From Clostridia bacterium (GTDB lineage Bacteria > Bacillota > Clostridia > Oscillospirales > Acutalibacteraceae): a DNA stretch of 57,630 nucleotides. The stretch's first letter is position 1. The number at the start of each line of letters is the position of its first letter. The notes under the pieces are model-generated. The model was given only the letters and a program-made list of their open reading frames with translations, was not told the origin of the DNA and did no database searches. A program made the translations under genes and the position numbers. Positions 42,633 to 50,066 of the stretch are shown one piece after another. The stretch is taken from contig JAFQCR010000002.1 in assembly GCA_017416345.1 (NCBI GenBank), positions 1 through 57,630 of the forward strand. The letters run 5' to 3'.

Positions 42633-43622
42633 TTACTCTTTGACAACTTCCAAAACGACCTTGCCACAGCTCTTGTCGTGAGCCAAAAGGTCGTGTGCGG
42701 CTTCGGCCTCGGTGATGGGCAAGACCGCAAAAATGGTAGGCTTGACAAGTCCTGCAGATACCTTGGGCCATACGTTTTTGACCAGCTCGGCCAGGATCTG
42801 TGCCTTGACCTCGGGCTTACGTGAACGCAGGGTGCTGCCGATGATACGGACGTTGCGGACGTAGATGTTCTTAAGGTCGATCTCGGTCATCTGACCTGCC
42901 AGAGCGGCGATCATGATCCAGCGTGCACCGTGGGTAAGATAATGGATGCATTTGCCCATGATCTCACCGCCGAGGCAGTCGATAGCAACATCAACACTGT
43001 GACCCTCCTCCAACTGCTTTTTGAGAACCTCAACGATATCCTCGTTACGGGTGTTGACAACGATATCGGCACCCAATTTTTCAACAGCAGCTCTCTTTTC
43101 CTCGTCGATAATGGTGGTGATAACACGGATGCCGAATGCCTTTGCCATGGGGATGACAACGCTTGCAAGACCGCTTGCACCTGCGTTCATCAGAAGGGTG
43201 TTGCCCTCCTGGATCTTACCCTCGATAAAGAGGTTGAGGTATGCAGTTGCAAATGCCTCGGGCATAGCGGCGGCCTCGATCATCGAGCAGTTTTCGGGAA
43301 CGGGCATCAGCATATCATACTTAACGCTGACGTATTCGGCATAGCCGCCTCCGCCAAGCAGAGCACAGACCTTATCACCGATTTTGTAGTTCGACTTAGC
43401 TTTTGCCTCTTCACCGATCTCAACTATCTCACCCGATATTTCAAGACCCATCCATTCGGGAGCGCCGGGAGGCGGCGGATAGTCGCCTGCACGCTGCATA
43501 AGATCGGCACGGTTAAGCGCTGCATAATGGATCTTTACGAGTACCTCCTCGTCATTGATAACGGGATCGGGCACATTTGACCAGGTAAGCTCCTGGTTCT
43601 TTCCAACTAAAATTGCTTTCAT
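42633..43622 (-). CDS. Zinc-independent medium-chain oxidoreductase (quinone oxidoreductase type)
   Basis: 329 residues of the MDR superfamily. The GroES-like half has AALNRADLMQRAGDYPPPPGAPEWMGLEISGEI, typical of the PIG3/TP53I3-like quinone oxidoreductase branch. The Rossmann half has LLMNAGASGLASVVIPMAKAFG for NADPH. No structural or catalytic zinc cysteines are visible. It likely reduces quinones or enones in the cytoplasm. An 81-bp gap from the aroD-like gene holds a weak promoter; a terminator follows. Confidence 0.87.
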   Translation of the reverse strand: MKAILVGKNQELTWSNVPDPVINDEEVLVKIHYAALNRADLMQRAGDYPPPPGAPEWMGLEISGEIVEIGEEAKAKSNYKIGDKVCALLGGGGYAEYVSVKYDMLMPVPENCSMIEAAAMPEAFATAYLNLFIEGKIQEGNTLLMNAGASGLASVVIPMAKAFGIRVITTIIDEEKRAAVEKLGADIVVNTRNEDIVEVLKKQLEEGHSVDVAIDCLGGEIMGKCIHYLTHGARWIMIAALAGQMTEIDLKNIYVRNVRIIGSTLRSRKPEVKAQILAELVKNVWPKVSAGLVKPTIFAVLPITEAEAAHDLLAHDKSCGKVVLEVVKE

Positions 43623-43703
43623 AATTTATCTCCTTATATCAAAAATATTTTTAACCTGTTTCAAAGTTTAGCACTTTATACTGCGTTTTAAAAGTATTAA
43701 CTG

Positions 43704-44468
43704 TCAGAACCAAGCCATATTGTTACGCATTTCGCGAGTTGCTCTCAGCTGCGGCTGTTCCTTGGAGTTGATGGGACGGTAGCGCTGAACGCACAGCCAC
43801 ATACAAACGCCCAGCATAGGGCCTATCTGACGGAGAAGCTTGCAATGAGCTCCGTTGGCCAAAAACAGAAACTTTGAGTTCAGTTCCTTTTTAAGGCGGT
43901 GGCATATCTTAAGGTCGGCCACAAGCTCGTCCTCGGTGGTGGCAAAGGAAACCATTTTGCACACATCGGCTCCCCTGCGCTCCTGCTCCTTGCCTATTTT
44001 GACGATGGTCTCTTCATCAAGGAACTTATGGAAATGCGAAGAAATAAGCACCTCTGCACCCATATCATGAAGCTTTTTGATAAGTCGCTCCTGCTTTTTC
44101 ACAGCCTCGGGGTTATAGGTTATCTCAATGGGGTCGGGACAGTAAAGATCACCCATAACATCAACCAGCGTTGCACCGCATCTTGCGGCTAAAAGCATAT
44201 ACTCGGCACATTCATCGTCGGTCATGCCCTTGCTGTGCGAGTTGCGGTAGCAGGTGACGTATATCGGGCGGTTTTTGCAGGCGGCAAACAGCCTCTTAAG
44301 ATGCTCCTCGGTACGTTGGTCGTGGCGAAGATTTTCAAGCTGAATGCCGTAGCTTTCGGCACCGTCATATTCCGAATTGGCGATGATTGCGATGGCCTCA
44401 TCAACAGTTTCCGACTGCACCATTGCGCACAGCAACGGACGGTCGGCATTTTTGAAGGAAGGTCTCAT
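43704..44468 (-). CDS. Type I 3-dehydroquinate dehydratase-like protein
   Basis: 254 residues from the ATG at 44468 (GAGGTGAG upstream). The Schiff-base Lys is in ADVCKMVSFATTEDE and the catalytic His in LISSHFHKF, so the type I aldolase-barrel site is present. The usual E-x-R-x-D early motif reads AESYGIQLE, and the C-terminal Ser-x3-Gln anion site is altered. It is therefore a divergent member that may use another substrate. It lies 12 bases after an SDR gene, and both are divergent from an AraC-type regulator, suggesting a small catabolic operon, not aromatic biosynthesis. Confidence 0.72.
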   Translation of the reverse strand: MRPSFKNADRPLLCAMVQSETVDEAIAIIANSEYDGAESYGIQLENLRHDQRTEEHLKRLFAACKNRPIYVTCYRNSHSKGMTDDECAEYMLLAARCGATLVDVMGDLYCPDPIEITYNPEAVKKQERLIKKLHDMGAEVLISSHFHKFLDEETIVKIGKEQERRGADVCKMVSFATTEDELVADLKICHRLKKELNSKFLFLANGAHCKLLRQIGPMLGVCMWLCVQRYRPINSKEQPQLRATREMRNNMAWF

Positions 44469-44480
44469 TTTTCTCACCTC

Positions 44481-45236
44481 TTATGTACGGTCACGGGCAA
44501 TGTAGCGTCCGCCGTCGATCAAAATGTTTACACCTGTGGTGAATGCACTCTTATCAGATGCAAAGAATAAAATTGCATCGACTATCTCCCCGGGCTCGGC
44601 GGCACGGCCAAGGGCTGTTTTCATATGAGCCATACCGGGACGGGTCAATACGGGACCGGGTGAGATGCAAACACAGCGAATACCGTACTTTGAACCGTAA
44701 AGCGCAAGCGACTTGGTAAGTCCGTTCATAGCGCCGCTTTTAGAGGTTGAATATGCAACGTTACTTGCACAGCCCTCCTGACCGGTGATAGAGCCTATAT
44801 TGATGATAACACCGCTTTTTTGATCACGCATATATTTCATTACAGCGTGGTCAAAATAAAACTGACCCTTCAAATTGACATCAATGCCCCAATCGTAAAC
44901 ATCGATGGGAATATCAGGAAATTCAAGTCCGCCTTGAACGCCAAGCATTCTCGTCTCGGCTCCGCCTGCCATATTTACCATAACATCGATACTGCCGAAC
45001 TCTTCAAAAGCCTTCTTGCAAACTGCCGCGACCTCATCATAGTTTCTGACGTCGCACTTAAGACCGATAGCCTTGCCGCCCTCGGCACAAATGTCCTCGG
45101 CACATTTTTCAGCCTTTTCAAGATTGATATCGACCAGCACGACATTGCCGCCTTCCTTGGCAAAGCACTGACCGGTCAAAAGACCCATGCCCGAAGCACC
45201 GCCGGTGACGATAAGTGTCTTATTTTCAAACAGCAT
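44481..45236 (-). CDS. Short-chain dehydrogenase/reductase
   Basis: 251 residues from the ATG at 45236 (TTGGAG upstream). NAD(P) motif TGGASGMGLLTGQCF, structural motif NMAGG, catalytic Ser in NIGSITGQ and Tyr-Lys in AYSTSKSGA, then SPGPVLTRPGM. The acidic VLVDIN end of strand beta-2 favours NAD over NADP. A sugar, polyol or hydroxy-acid substrate is likely but not defined. First gene of a two-gene unit with the aroD-like gene, divergent from the AraC-type regulator. Confidence 0.87.
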   Translation of the reverse strand: MLFENKTLIVTGGASGMGLLTGQCFAKEGGNVVLVDINLEKAEKCAEDICAEGGKAIGLKCDVRNYDEVAAVCKKAFEEFGSIDVMVNMAGGAETRMLGVQGGLEFPDIPIDVYDWGIDVNLKGQFYFDHAVMKYMRDQKSGVIINIGSITGQEGCASNVAYSTSKSGAMNGLTKSLALYGSKYGIRCVCISPGPVLTRPGMAHMKTALGRAAEPGEIVDAILFFASDKSAFTTGVNILIDGGRYIARDRT

Positions 45237-45265
45237 AGTAATCACGCTCCAAAAGCATTTTTTTA

Positions 45266-45294
45266 AGTATAATCCCAAATTTAAGATTTGTAAA
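45266..45294 (-). promoter_or_regulatory. Promoter of the SDR/aroD-like unit
   Basis: Minus strand TTTACA (45294-45289), 17 bases, TATACT (45271-45266). Confidence 0.7.
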
Positions 45295-45310
45295 TAAAAA
45301 AAACGAAACC

Positions 45311-45375
45311 TTTTTAACATTTTCGATACTATTTTTACACTTTTACTTGTCAGAGTTTATTTAAAACAGTATAAT
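45311..45375 (+). promoter_or_regulatory. Promoter of the AraC-type gene with a 21-bp tandem repeat
   Basis: TTTTTAACATTTTC (from 45311) recurs as TTTTTACACTTTTA (from 45332), 21 bp apart and ending just before the -35 box TTGTCA (45347-45352). After 17 bases comes TATAAT (45370-45375). The repeats are AT-rich, so chance similarity is a concern, but position and spacing suit AraC-type autoregulation. Confidence 0.55.
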
Positions 45376-45408
45376 TTCATCATACATTAAGCGAGAGAGG
45401 TCTAACTG

Positions 45409-46185
45409 ATGAACCCCTTTGAAAAGATAACCGTAAGTAATATTGGTTCTCTGACCACCGTTCCCAGAAGCAAGGGCGAAGTCTATCACGTTACGCAAAG
45501 AACATCTTATGCTATCTCATTTTGCCTTTCGGGCAAGATAACCTATGTGCACAACGGTAAGCACTTTGTTTCGGATCCGGAGCACGCAATTTTATTGCCG
45601 ATGGATCAGGAATACGAGCTCCACTGCACCGCATCGGGTGAGTTTCCCGTTATAAACTTTTACTGCACCGACGATTACCGTCCCAATGAATTTTTCACGG
45701 TCGCCATAAGCAATATCGAACCGTATCTTAACGATTACGAAACGCTGCAGCACCTTGCAATGCTCCGCAAAAACGATTACCGTGTGAAATCGTTGGCCGT
45801 GCTGTACGATATCATAAGCCGCCTTGCCGCCGAGGCCAAGCCTGCTTCGCTGAATCCCGTTTTGGCCCCTGCCATTGAATATATTGAAGAAAACATCGAT
45901 AAGGCTGATCTCAGCCTTACTGCATTGGCCAACGTTTCCCGCATAAGTGAAGTATATTTAAGAAGACTTTTCAACCGCGAATTCGGCATATCCCCCAAGC
46001 AATACATCACCCGTTTGAGGATCTCCCGTGCCAAGCAGCTTTTGAAAAACTCCGGCATCCCCATCGGTCAGGTTGCCGAAAATTGCGGATACTCAAGTGT
46101 TTACCACTTCAGCCGTGCTTTTAAGACCTCCACCTGCTACACCCCGTCGGAATACCGCTCACAGCAGTCACAGCTGATGCTTTGA
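45409..46185 (+). CDS. AraC-family transcriptional regulator
   Basis: 258 residues. The N-terminal cupin sensor (about 1-140) has ISFCLSGKITYVHNGKHFVSDPEHAILLPMDQEYELHC. The C-terminal pair of helix-turn-helix motifs (about 160-255) includes SLTALANVSRISEVYLRRLFNREFGISPKQYI and GQVAENCGYSSVYHFSRAFK. Sugar-type ligands are usual for such cupins. It is divergent from the SDR/aroD-like unit and precedes an SGNH hydrolase gene, the likely targets. It could also act on the AraC-type sites near 3.1-3.3 kb, which nothing here proves. Confidence 0.9.
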   Translation: MNPFEKITVSNIGSLTTVPRSKGEVYHVTQRTSYAISFCLSGKITYVHNGKHFVSDPEHAILLPMDQEYELHCTASGEFPVINFYCTDDYRPNEFFTVAISNIEPYLNDYETLQHLAMLRKNDYRVKSLAVLYDIISRLAAEAKPASLNPVLAPAIEYIEENIDKADLSLTALANVSRISEVYLRRLFNREFGISPKQYITRLRISRAKQLLKNSGIPIGQVAENCGYSSVYHFSRAFKTSTCYTPSEYRSQQSQLML

Positions 46186-46204
46186 TTGTTTGAATGTAAA
46201 TTTA

Positions 46205-46234
46205 TTGACAATGACCTCGTTTTGATGGTATACT
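46205..46234 (+). promoter_or_regulatory. Sigma-A promoter of the SGNH hydrolase gene
   Basis: TTGACA (46205-46210), 18 bases, TATACT (46229-46234). Confidence 0.75.
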
Positions 46235-46269
46235 TCTAAAAAGTAAACTATCGGGATGAGGTTTTGTTT

Positions 46270-47292
46270 ATGATCTATAAAAATGTTGAATTTCACAATG
46301 TCGGCGAATTGATACATAACGACGACGGGAGTGTTTCGTGGTGCCGTATCCCCTGCTCGGTACACGAAAACACCGATATTGCGAAAAATGTTGCATACTG
46401 TGCCACAGGCGTAGAACTTCGCTTTGTTATGAAAAGCGACACCGTCACCATCCGTATGTGCAAATATGATAAAGAAAACAAGAACATCCACAATTTCCAC
46501 GTGTTCAGAGGTGCTATTCAGGGCGGCTGGAAGGACCACGAGATACACCACTCGGTCTCCGGCGAAATTGAGGACTATGTTATTGAAAAGCCGAAAAACC
46601 CCGATCATCTCAAAGCTGTCGACAAAATGCTGGGCTATGAGTGGGACTCCGAGGTAGTGCGTGTTATTTTTGACCGTGGACGTTACAGAATTTATGACAT
46701 AATCGGTGACGTTGAACCTCCCAAGCCGTCACAGACCCCTAAAAAGACCCTTTTGAGCTACGGCTCGTCCATCACCCACGGCTCTAACTCTATCGACCGT
46801 TCACACTCTTGGGTTTCGATTCTTGCACACAACCTTAAAATGGATGCCATAAATCTTGGAATGGCTGGTAACTGCCGTATGGAGCCCAAAATGGCCGACT
46901 ACATCGCCACAATGGGTGCCGAAGGCAAATGGCACGTCTGCACTTTAGAGCTTGGTATCAACGTGCTCACGTGGGAGGATGACCTTATAAACGAGCGTGT
47001 AAACTACATCATCCGTCAGGTCGCAGGCAAAAATCCCGAAAAGCCGATCTTTGTCATCTCGCCCTTCTATCATTACGGGGACGATTTCAGCGAGGAACAG
47101 CACGCCAAGCGCTGGAGACGGCATATTGAAAGGATCGTCAAGGAGCTGAACTACCCCAACGTGACCTATATCAACGGCTTTGATATTCTTGACAGCCCTG
47201 CCTACATCTCGGCCGATGAGGTCCACCCCAACATCTACGGCTGTCAGCGCATCGCCGACAAGATGACCGAGATCCTGAAAAACAACATATAA
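46270..47292 (+). CDS. SGNH/GDSL hydrolase with N-terminal beta domain
   Basis: 340 residues from the ATG at 46270 (GATGAGG upstream). The N-terminal about 155 residues form a beta-rich domain like the jelly-roll in family 2 carbohydrate esterases. The SGNH domain follows: block I SYGSSITHGS with the nucleophile Ser, block II NLGMAGN, block III LELGIN (here Gly-Ile-Asn), block V DEVHPN with the catalytic Asp and His. No signal peptide, so the enzyme is intracellular. Deacetylation of an imported oligosaccharide is a reasonable guess. It has its own promoter and terminator after the AraC-type gene. Confidence 0.8.
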   Translation: MIYKNVEFHNVGELIHNDDGSVSWCRIPCSVHENTDIAKNVAYCATGVELRFVMKSDTVTIRMCKYDKENKNIHNFHVFRGAIQGGWKDHEIHHSVSGEIEDYVIEKPKNPDHLKAVDKMLGYEWDSEVVRVIFDRGRYRIYDIIGDVEPPKPSQTPKKTLLSYGSSITHGSNSIDRSHSWVSILAHNLKMDAINLGMAGNCRMEPKMADYIATMGAEGKWHVCTLELGINVLTWEDDLINERVNYIIRQVAGKNPEKPIFVISPFYHYGDDFSEEQHAKRWRRHIERIVKELNYPNVTYINGFDILDSPAYISADEVHPNIYGCQRIADKMTEILKNNI

Positions 47293-47299
47293 CGAAAAA

Positions 47300-47332
47300 G
47301 ACCGACCGAGGTAACTCGGTCGGTTTGATTTT
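47300..47332. terminator. Terminator between the SGNH gene and pgsA
   Basis: ACCGACCGAG (47301-47310), GTAA, CTCGGTCGGT (47315-47324), flanked by A-rich and T-rich tracts; serves both convergent genes. Confidence 0.88.
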
Positions 47333-47912
47333 ACTCTTTGTGATTCTTAAGTAATTTGTGATTTTTCACACCGTACAGCACGAATGAGAAAAGCATCACC
47401 GCAAGGCAGAACGCCGCCATTATATAAGAAACGGTCGATGTGATCTCGAACCACACAAGATGCACAAACATCAACAAAAACAACACAACGGTGGTCAGCT
47501 TTCCGTGCCACTCGGCACCGTTGACGATACCCGTTTTCTTGGCAATATGCAGGTTCACGGCACCCGTGGTAACCTCTTTGATAATAAGCAGAGCCACCAC
47601 CACGGCAAGATACGGAAACCTTGTCAAAAGGCAGATGAGCACAACTCCCTGCGTCATTTTATCGGCAACGGGATCCAACGCCTTACCGAAATTGCTTATC
47701 ATATTGAATCTTCTTGCGATGAAGCCGTCTATAACATCGGTCAGAGCCGATACGCCAAGCAGTATTCCTGCGGCAAGACCGTCCTTCTTTGCAAAATACA
47801 GCACGCACAGCAAGGGTATCAGAGCAATTCTTAAAAGTGATAAAATGTTCGGTACCGTTAAAATTTTGTGGCTGTAATCAATCGGCTGAACTGATTTTTT
47901 CGACTTCTGCAT
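47331..47912 (-). CDS. pgsA: CDP-alcohol phosphatidyltransferase, probably PgsA
   Basis: 193 residues from the ATG at 47912, which has AAGGAG ten bases upstream; the start lies inside the end of the PerM-like gene, a 35-base overlap. The CDP-alcohol motif is complete: DVIDGFIARRFNMISNFGKALDPVADK (about 55-80). Four or more membrane helices follow. It makes phosphatidylglycerol phosphate from CDP-diacylglycerol and glycerol-3-phosphate; related phosphatidyltransferases share the motif, so the acceptor is inferred from overall similarity to PgsA. Confidence 0.87.
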   Translation of the reverse strand: MQKSKKSVQPIDYSHKILTVPNILSLLRIALIPLLCVLYFAKKDGLAAGILLGVSALTDVIDGFIARRFNMISNFGKALDPVADKMTQGVVLICLLTRFPYLAVVVALLIIKEVTTGAVNLHIAKKTGIVNGAEWHGKLTTVVLFLLMFVHLVWFEITSTVSYIMAAFCLAVMLFSFVLYGVKNHKLLKNHKE

Positions 47913-49086
47913 CCAAAACCACTCCTTTGTCAGCCTCTTTTTCACGTTTTTTCAGATCGTTGCGCAGCATCTTATACAAGGCCGCCGCCAACGGAACACC
48001 CAACAGCATTCCCACAACGCCCATAACTCCGCCGCCTATCGTAACGGCCGCCAGCACCCATATACCGGGCAAGCCGATCGAGCTGCCGACCACCTTGGGA
48101 TAGATAAGGTTGCCCTCGATCTGCTGCAGAACGATGATAAATATAAGGAATATAAGCGCCTTTAAGGGCGATTCCATCAAAATGAGGAACGCACCGACAC
48201 CTGCGCCGATATATGCACCCGCAACGGGGATGAGCGCCGTCAGAGCGATCAAAGCACCAATCATGGGAGCATAGGGCAAACGAAGTATAAGCATACCGAC
48301 AGCGCACAGGCTTCCCAGAATAACGGCCTCGATACACTGACCGACGATGTAGTTATGGAAGCAATCGTCAAGTATGCCTACAGTATATTTTACTCGGTTA
48401 TAGAATTTAGGTTTGGTATAATTTTTGAAAAGGCGGCTGACCTGACCGTAAAGCTTTTCCTTGCTGATAAGAATGTATACGGCAAAAATCAAGCTCAGAA
48501 CAGCGGTAACGATGCCCGAAAATACCGAGGACACGGTTGAGATAACAACATCCATAACGTTGCCGAGGCCGCTTGACAGCACCGAAACGGCACGTCCGAC
48601 CCACGACTGCCAATCAAAAGACTTCAAGTACTCAAGGGTCTTATCGGTCAGAATATGATGCTTTTCAAGGAAGCCGATAATGCTCTGTGCTACATCGGGA
48701 ATAGCCTGGATTATCAGCTTACAGCACTCGATAAACTGCGGCAGAACAAGTCCCACGACCAGAGCGATTATGGCTAACATGGTAATAAACGCAAAGCAAA
48801 GGCTGATAGGTCTTTTGGTCTTTTTCCAAAGCTTTTTTTGGGCCTTTTTGAAGACCGTACGCTCGTAAAAGGCCATAAGGATATTAAGAATATAAGCAAT
48901 GGCCGCACCGATAAACAAGGGCGAAGCCGCACCGATAATACCGCCGATAAAAGCGGCCGCAACCCTCCAATACACTATGCAGAGATAAAGAATAAAGATC
49001 GAAACACCGATCATAAAGCAGTGCTTCCACCCGAATTTTGAGGTCTTGCTGTTTTTTTCTTTGGCGTTGATTTTCTGGATCTTCAT
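47878..49086 (-). CDS. AI-2E/PerM-family membrane protein
   Basis: 402 residues with about eight hydrophobic helices. LIGALIALTALIPVAGAYIGAG and the QQIEGNLIYPKVVGSSIGLPGIWVLAAVTIGGGVMGVVGMLLGVPLAAALYKML end are the PerM/YdiK/AI-2E exporter family signatures. Family members have been proposed as autoinducer-2 exporters and as sodium/proton antiporters; no choice can be made here. The C-terminal 30 residues are charged and overlap the pgsA start, so pgsA is probably translated with it. Confidence 0.85.
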   Translation of the reverse strand: MKIQKINAKEKNSKTSKFGWKHCFMIGVSIFILYLCIVYWRVAAAFIGGIIGAASPLFIGAAIAYILNILMAFYERTVFKKAQKKLWKKTKRPISLCFAFITMLAIIALVVGLVLPQFIECCKLIIQAIPDVAQSIIGFLEKHHILTDKTLEYLKSFDWQSWVGRAVSVLSSGLGNVMDVVISTVSSVFSGIVTAVLSLIFAVYILISKEKLYGQVSRLFKNYTKPKFYNRVKYTVGILDDCFHNYIVGQCIEAVILGSLCAVGMLILRLPYAPMIGALIALTALIPVAGAYIGAGVGAFLILMESPLKALIFLIFIIVLQQIEGNLIYPKVVGSSIGLPGIWVLAAVTIGGGVMGVVGMLLGVPLAAALYKMLRNDLKKREKEADKGVVLDAEVEKISSAD

Positions 49087-49154
49087 AAAATCTCCTTAAA
49101 GCCGTCGCATTCAAAATTTTTCCAGTTACCATTGTATCACAAACAATTGTATGT

Positions 49155-49194
49155 TGCAAGGGGTATCGACCAAATTTTTGACCGATACCCCTTG
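49155..49194 (-). terminator. Hairpin after the Sfp-type gene
   Basis: CAAGGGGTATCG pairs with CGATACCCCTTG around an AT-rich loop. It sits just past the stop codon but has no strong U-tract on the minus strand. Confidence 0.55.
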
Positions 49195-49197
49195 TGT

Positions 49198-49833
49198 TTA
49201 AACATTTAAAAAGCTCTGTAAAATCCGCTTGGCTTCGGATACTTCGACCAACTCAAACTGACCGTCACAGCAGACCGAAAGCACCGCTTCATTGCTGAAA
49301 GCAGTCTTGACCGTCGGTTCATCCAAAACCGAAACCGAAGCCGCCTTCGCACCGACGCCCTCGCCAAAACGCTTAAAATAAGCCTCTTTTTTGGTCCAGA
49401 CCTCAAAAAAACGTTGCTTTGTCGTAGTGCTGTCGGCACCGATGTAAGCCTGCTCGTCGGGTGTTAAAAATTTTGTGTAACCGTTATGCTTCAAGGGTCT
49501 TACGGCTTCAACATCAACGCCGACCTCGCTGTTTGACAGAGCTACCGCCACAAGTGAATCGGTGTGCGAAATGCTGAAATGAACACCGGTGCAGTTTTTC
49601 AGATACGGCTTCCCTTTTTCTGAAACCGCAAACTCAAGCTCGCTGTTTTGCACCTTCAGTCGGTCACACAAGACCGCCCTTAAAAGGAGCTTTGCAAACA
49701 ACGATTGCGACTGCTTATCTCTTGATTTGAGGCGTTGTACCCTGGCCGCACGGTCGGGTGAAACAAATGTCAGCAGATTATTAAATTGATCATCCGATAT
49801 TTTTGGAACATCCAACAGAAAAACCTCGGTCAA
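49198..49833 (-). CDS. 4'-phosphopantetheinyl transferase, Sfp type
   Basis: 211 residues. The start is taken as TTG at 49833: GGAGG lies eight bases before it but only two bases before the ATG at 49839. Sfp-type motifs: KGKPYL, VHFSISHTDSLVAVALS, VGVDVEAVRP with the magnesium ligands, and FFEVWTKKEAYFKRFGEG. It transfers phosphopantetheine from CoA to carrier proteins. At about half the length of many Sfp proteins' relatives it is still normal for the bacterial family. No carrier-protein or NRPS gene is in the window, so it may serve the general ACP. Confidence 0.88.
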   Translation of the reverse strand: MTEVFLLDVPKISDDQFNNLLTFVSPDRAARVQRLKSRDKQSQSLFAKLLLRAVLCDRLKVQNSELEFAVSEKGKPYLKNCTGVHFSISHTDSLVAVALSNSEVGVDVEAVRPLKHNGYTKFLTPDEQAYIGADSTTTKQRFFEVWTKKEAYFKRFGEGVGAKAASVSVLDEPTVKTAFSNEAVLSVCCDGQFELVEVSEAKRILQSFLNV

Positions 49834-49865
49834 GTACATCACCTCCAAAACGGTAATTCAAAAAT

Positions 49866-50066
49866 TTACAGAACCTTATAGCCCTCGGCTTCGACCGTCT
49901 TTTTGAGCAGGTCATCCGATACATCGGCGCTCAAGGTGATAACTGCGGTTCCTTTTTCGTGGCTTGCGACCACCGACTCAACACCGTCCAGAGCCTCAAG
50001 AGCCTTTTTAACGTGAGCCTCGCAATGCATACACATCATACCTTCGATCTTCAAAGTCTTTTCCAT
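49866..50066 (-). CDS. Probable internally initiated CopZ-like copper chaperone (in frame within copA)
   Basis: Within copA, AAAGGAGAA (50082-50074) is followed nine bases later by an in-frame ATG at 50066. From there 66 residues run to the copA stop and make one complete HMA domain with [11 protein letters not shown]. That size and content match a free CopZ chaperone. The sequence shows a good ribosome site. Whether it is used is an inference. The same residues are also the C-terminal domain of the full ATPase. Confidence 0.55.
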   Translation of the reverse strand: MEKTLKIEGMMCMHCEAHVKKALEALDGVESVVASHEKGTAVITLSADVSDDLLKKTVEAEGYKVL

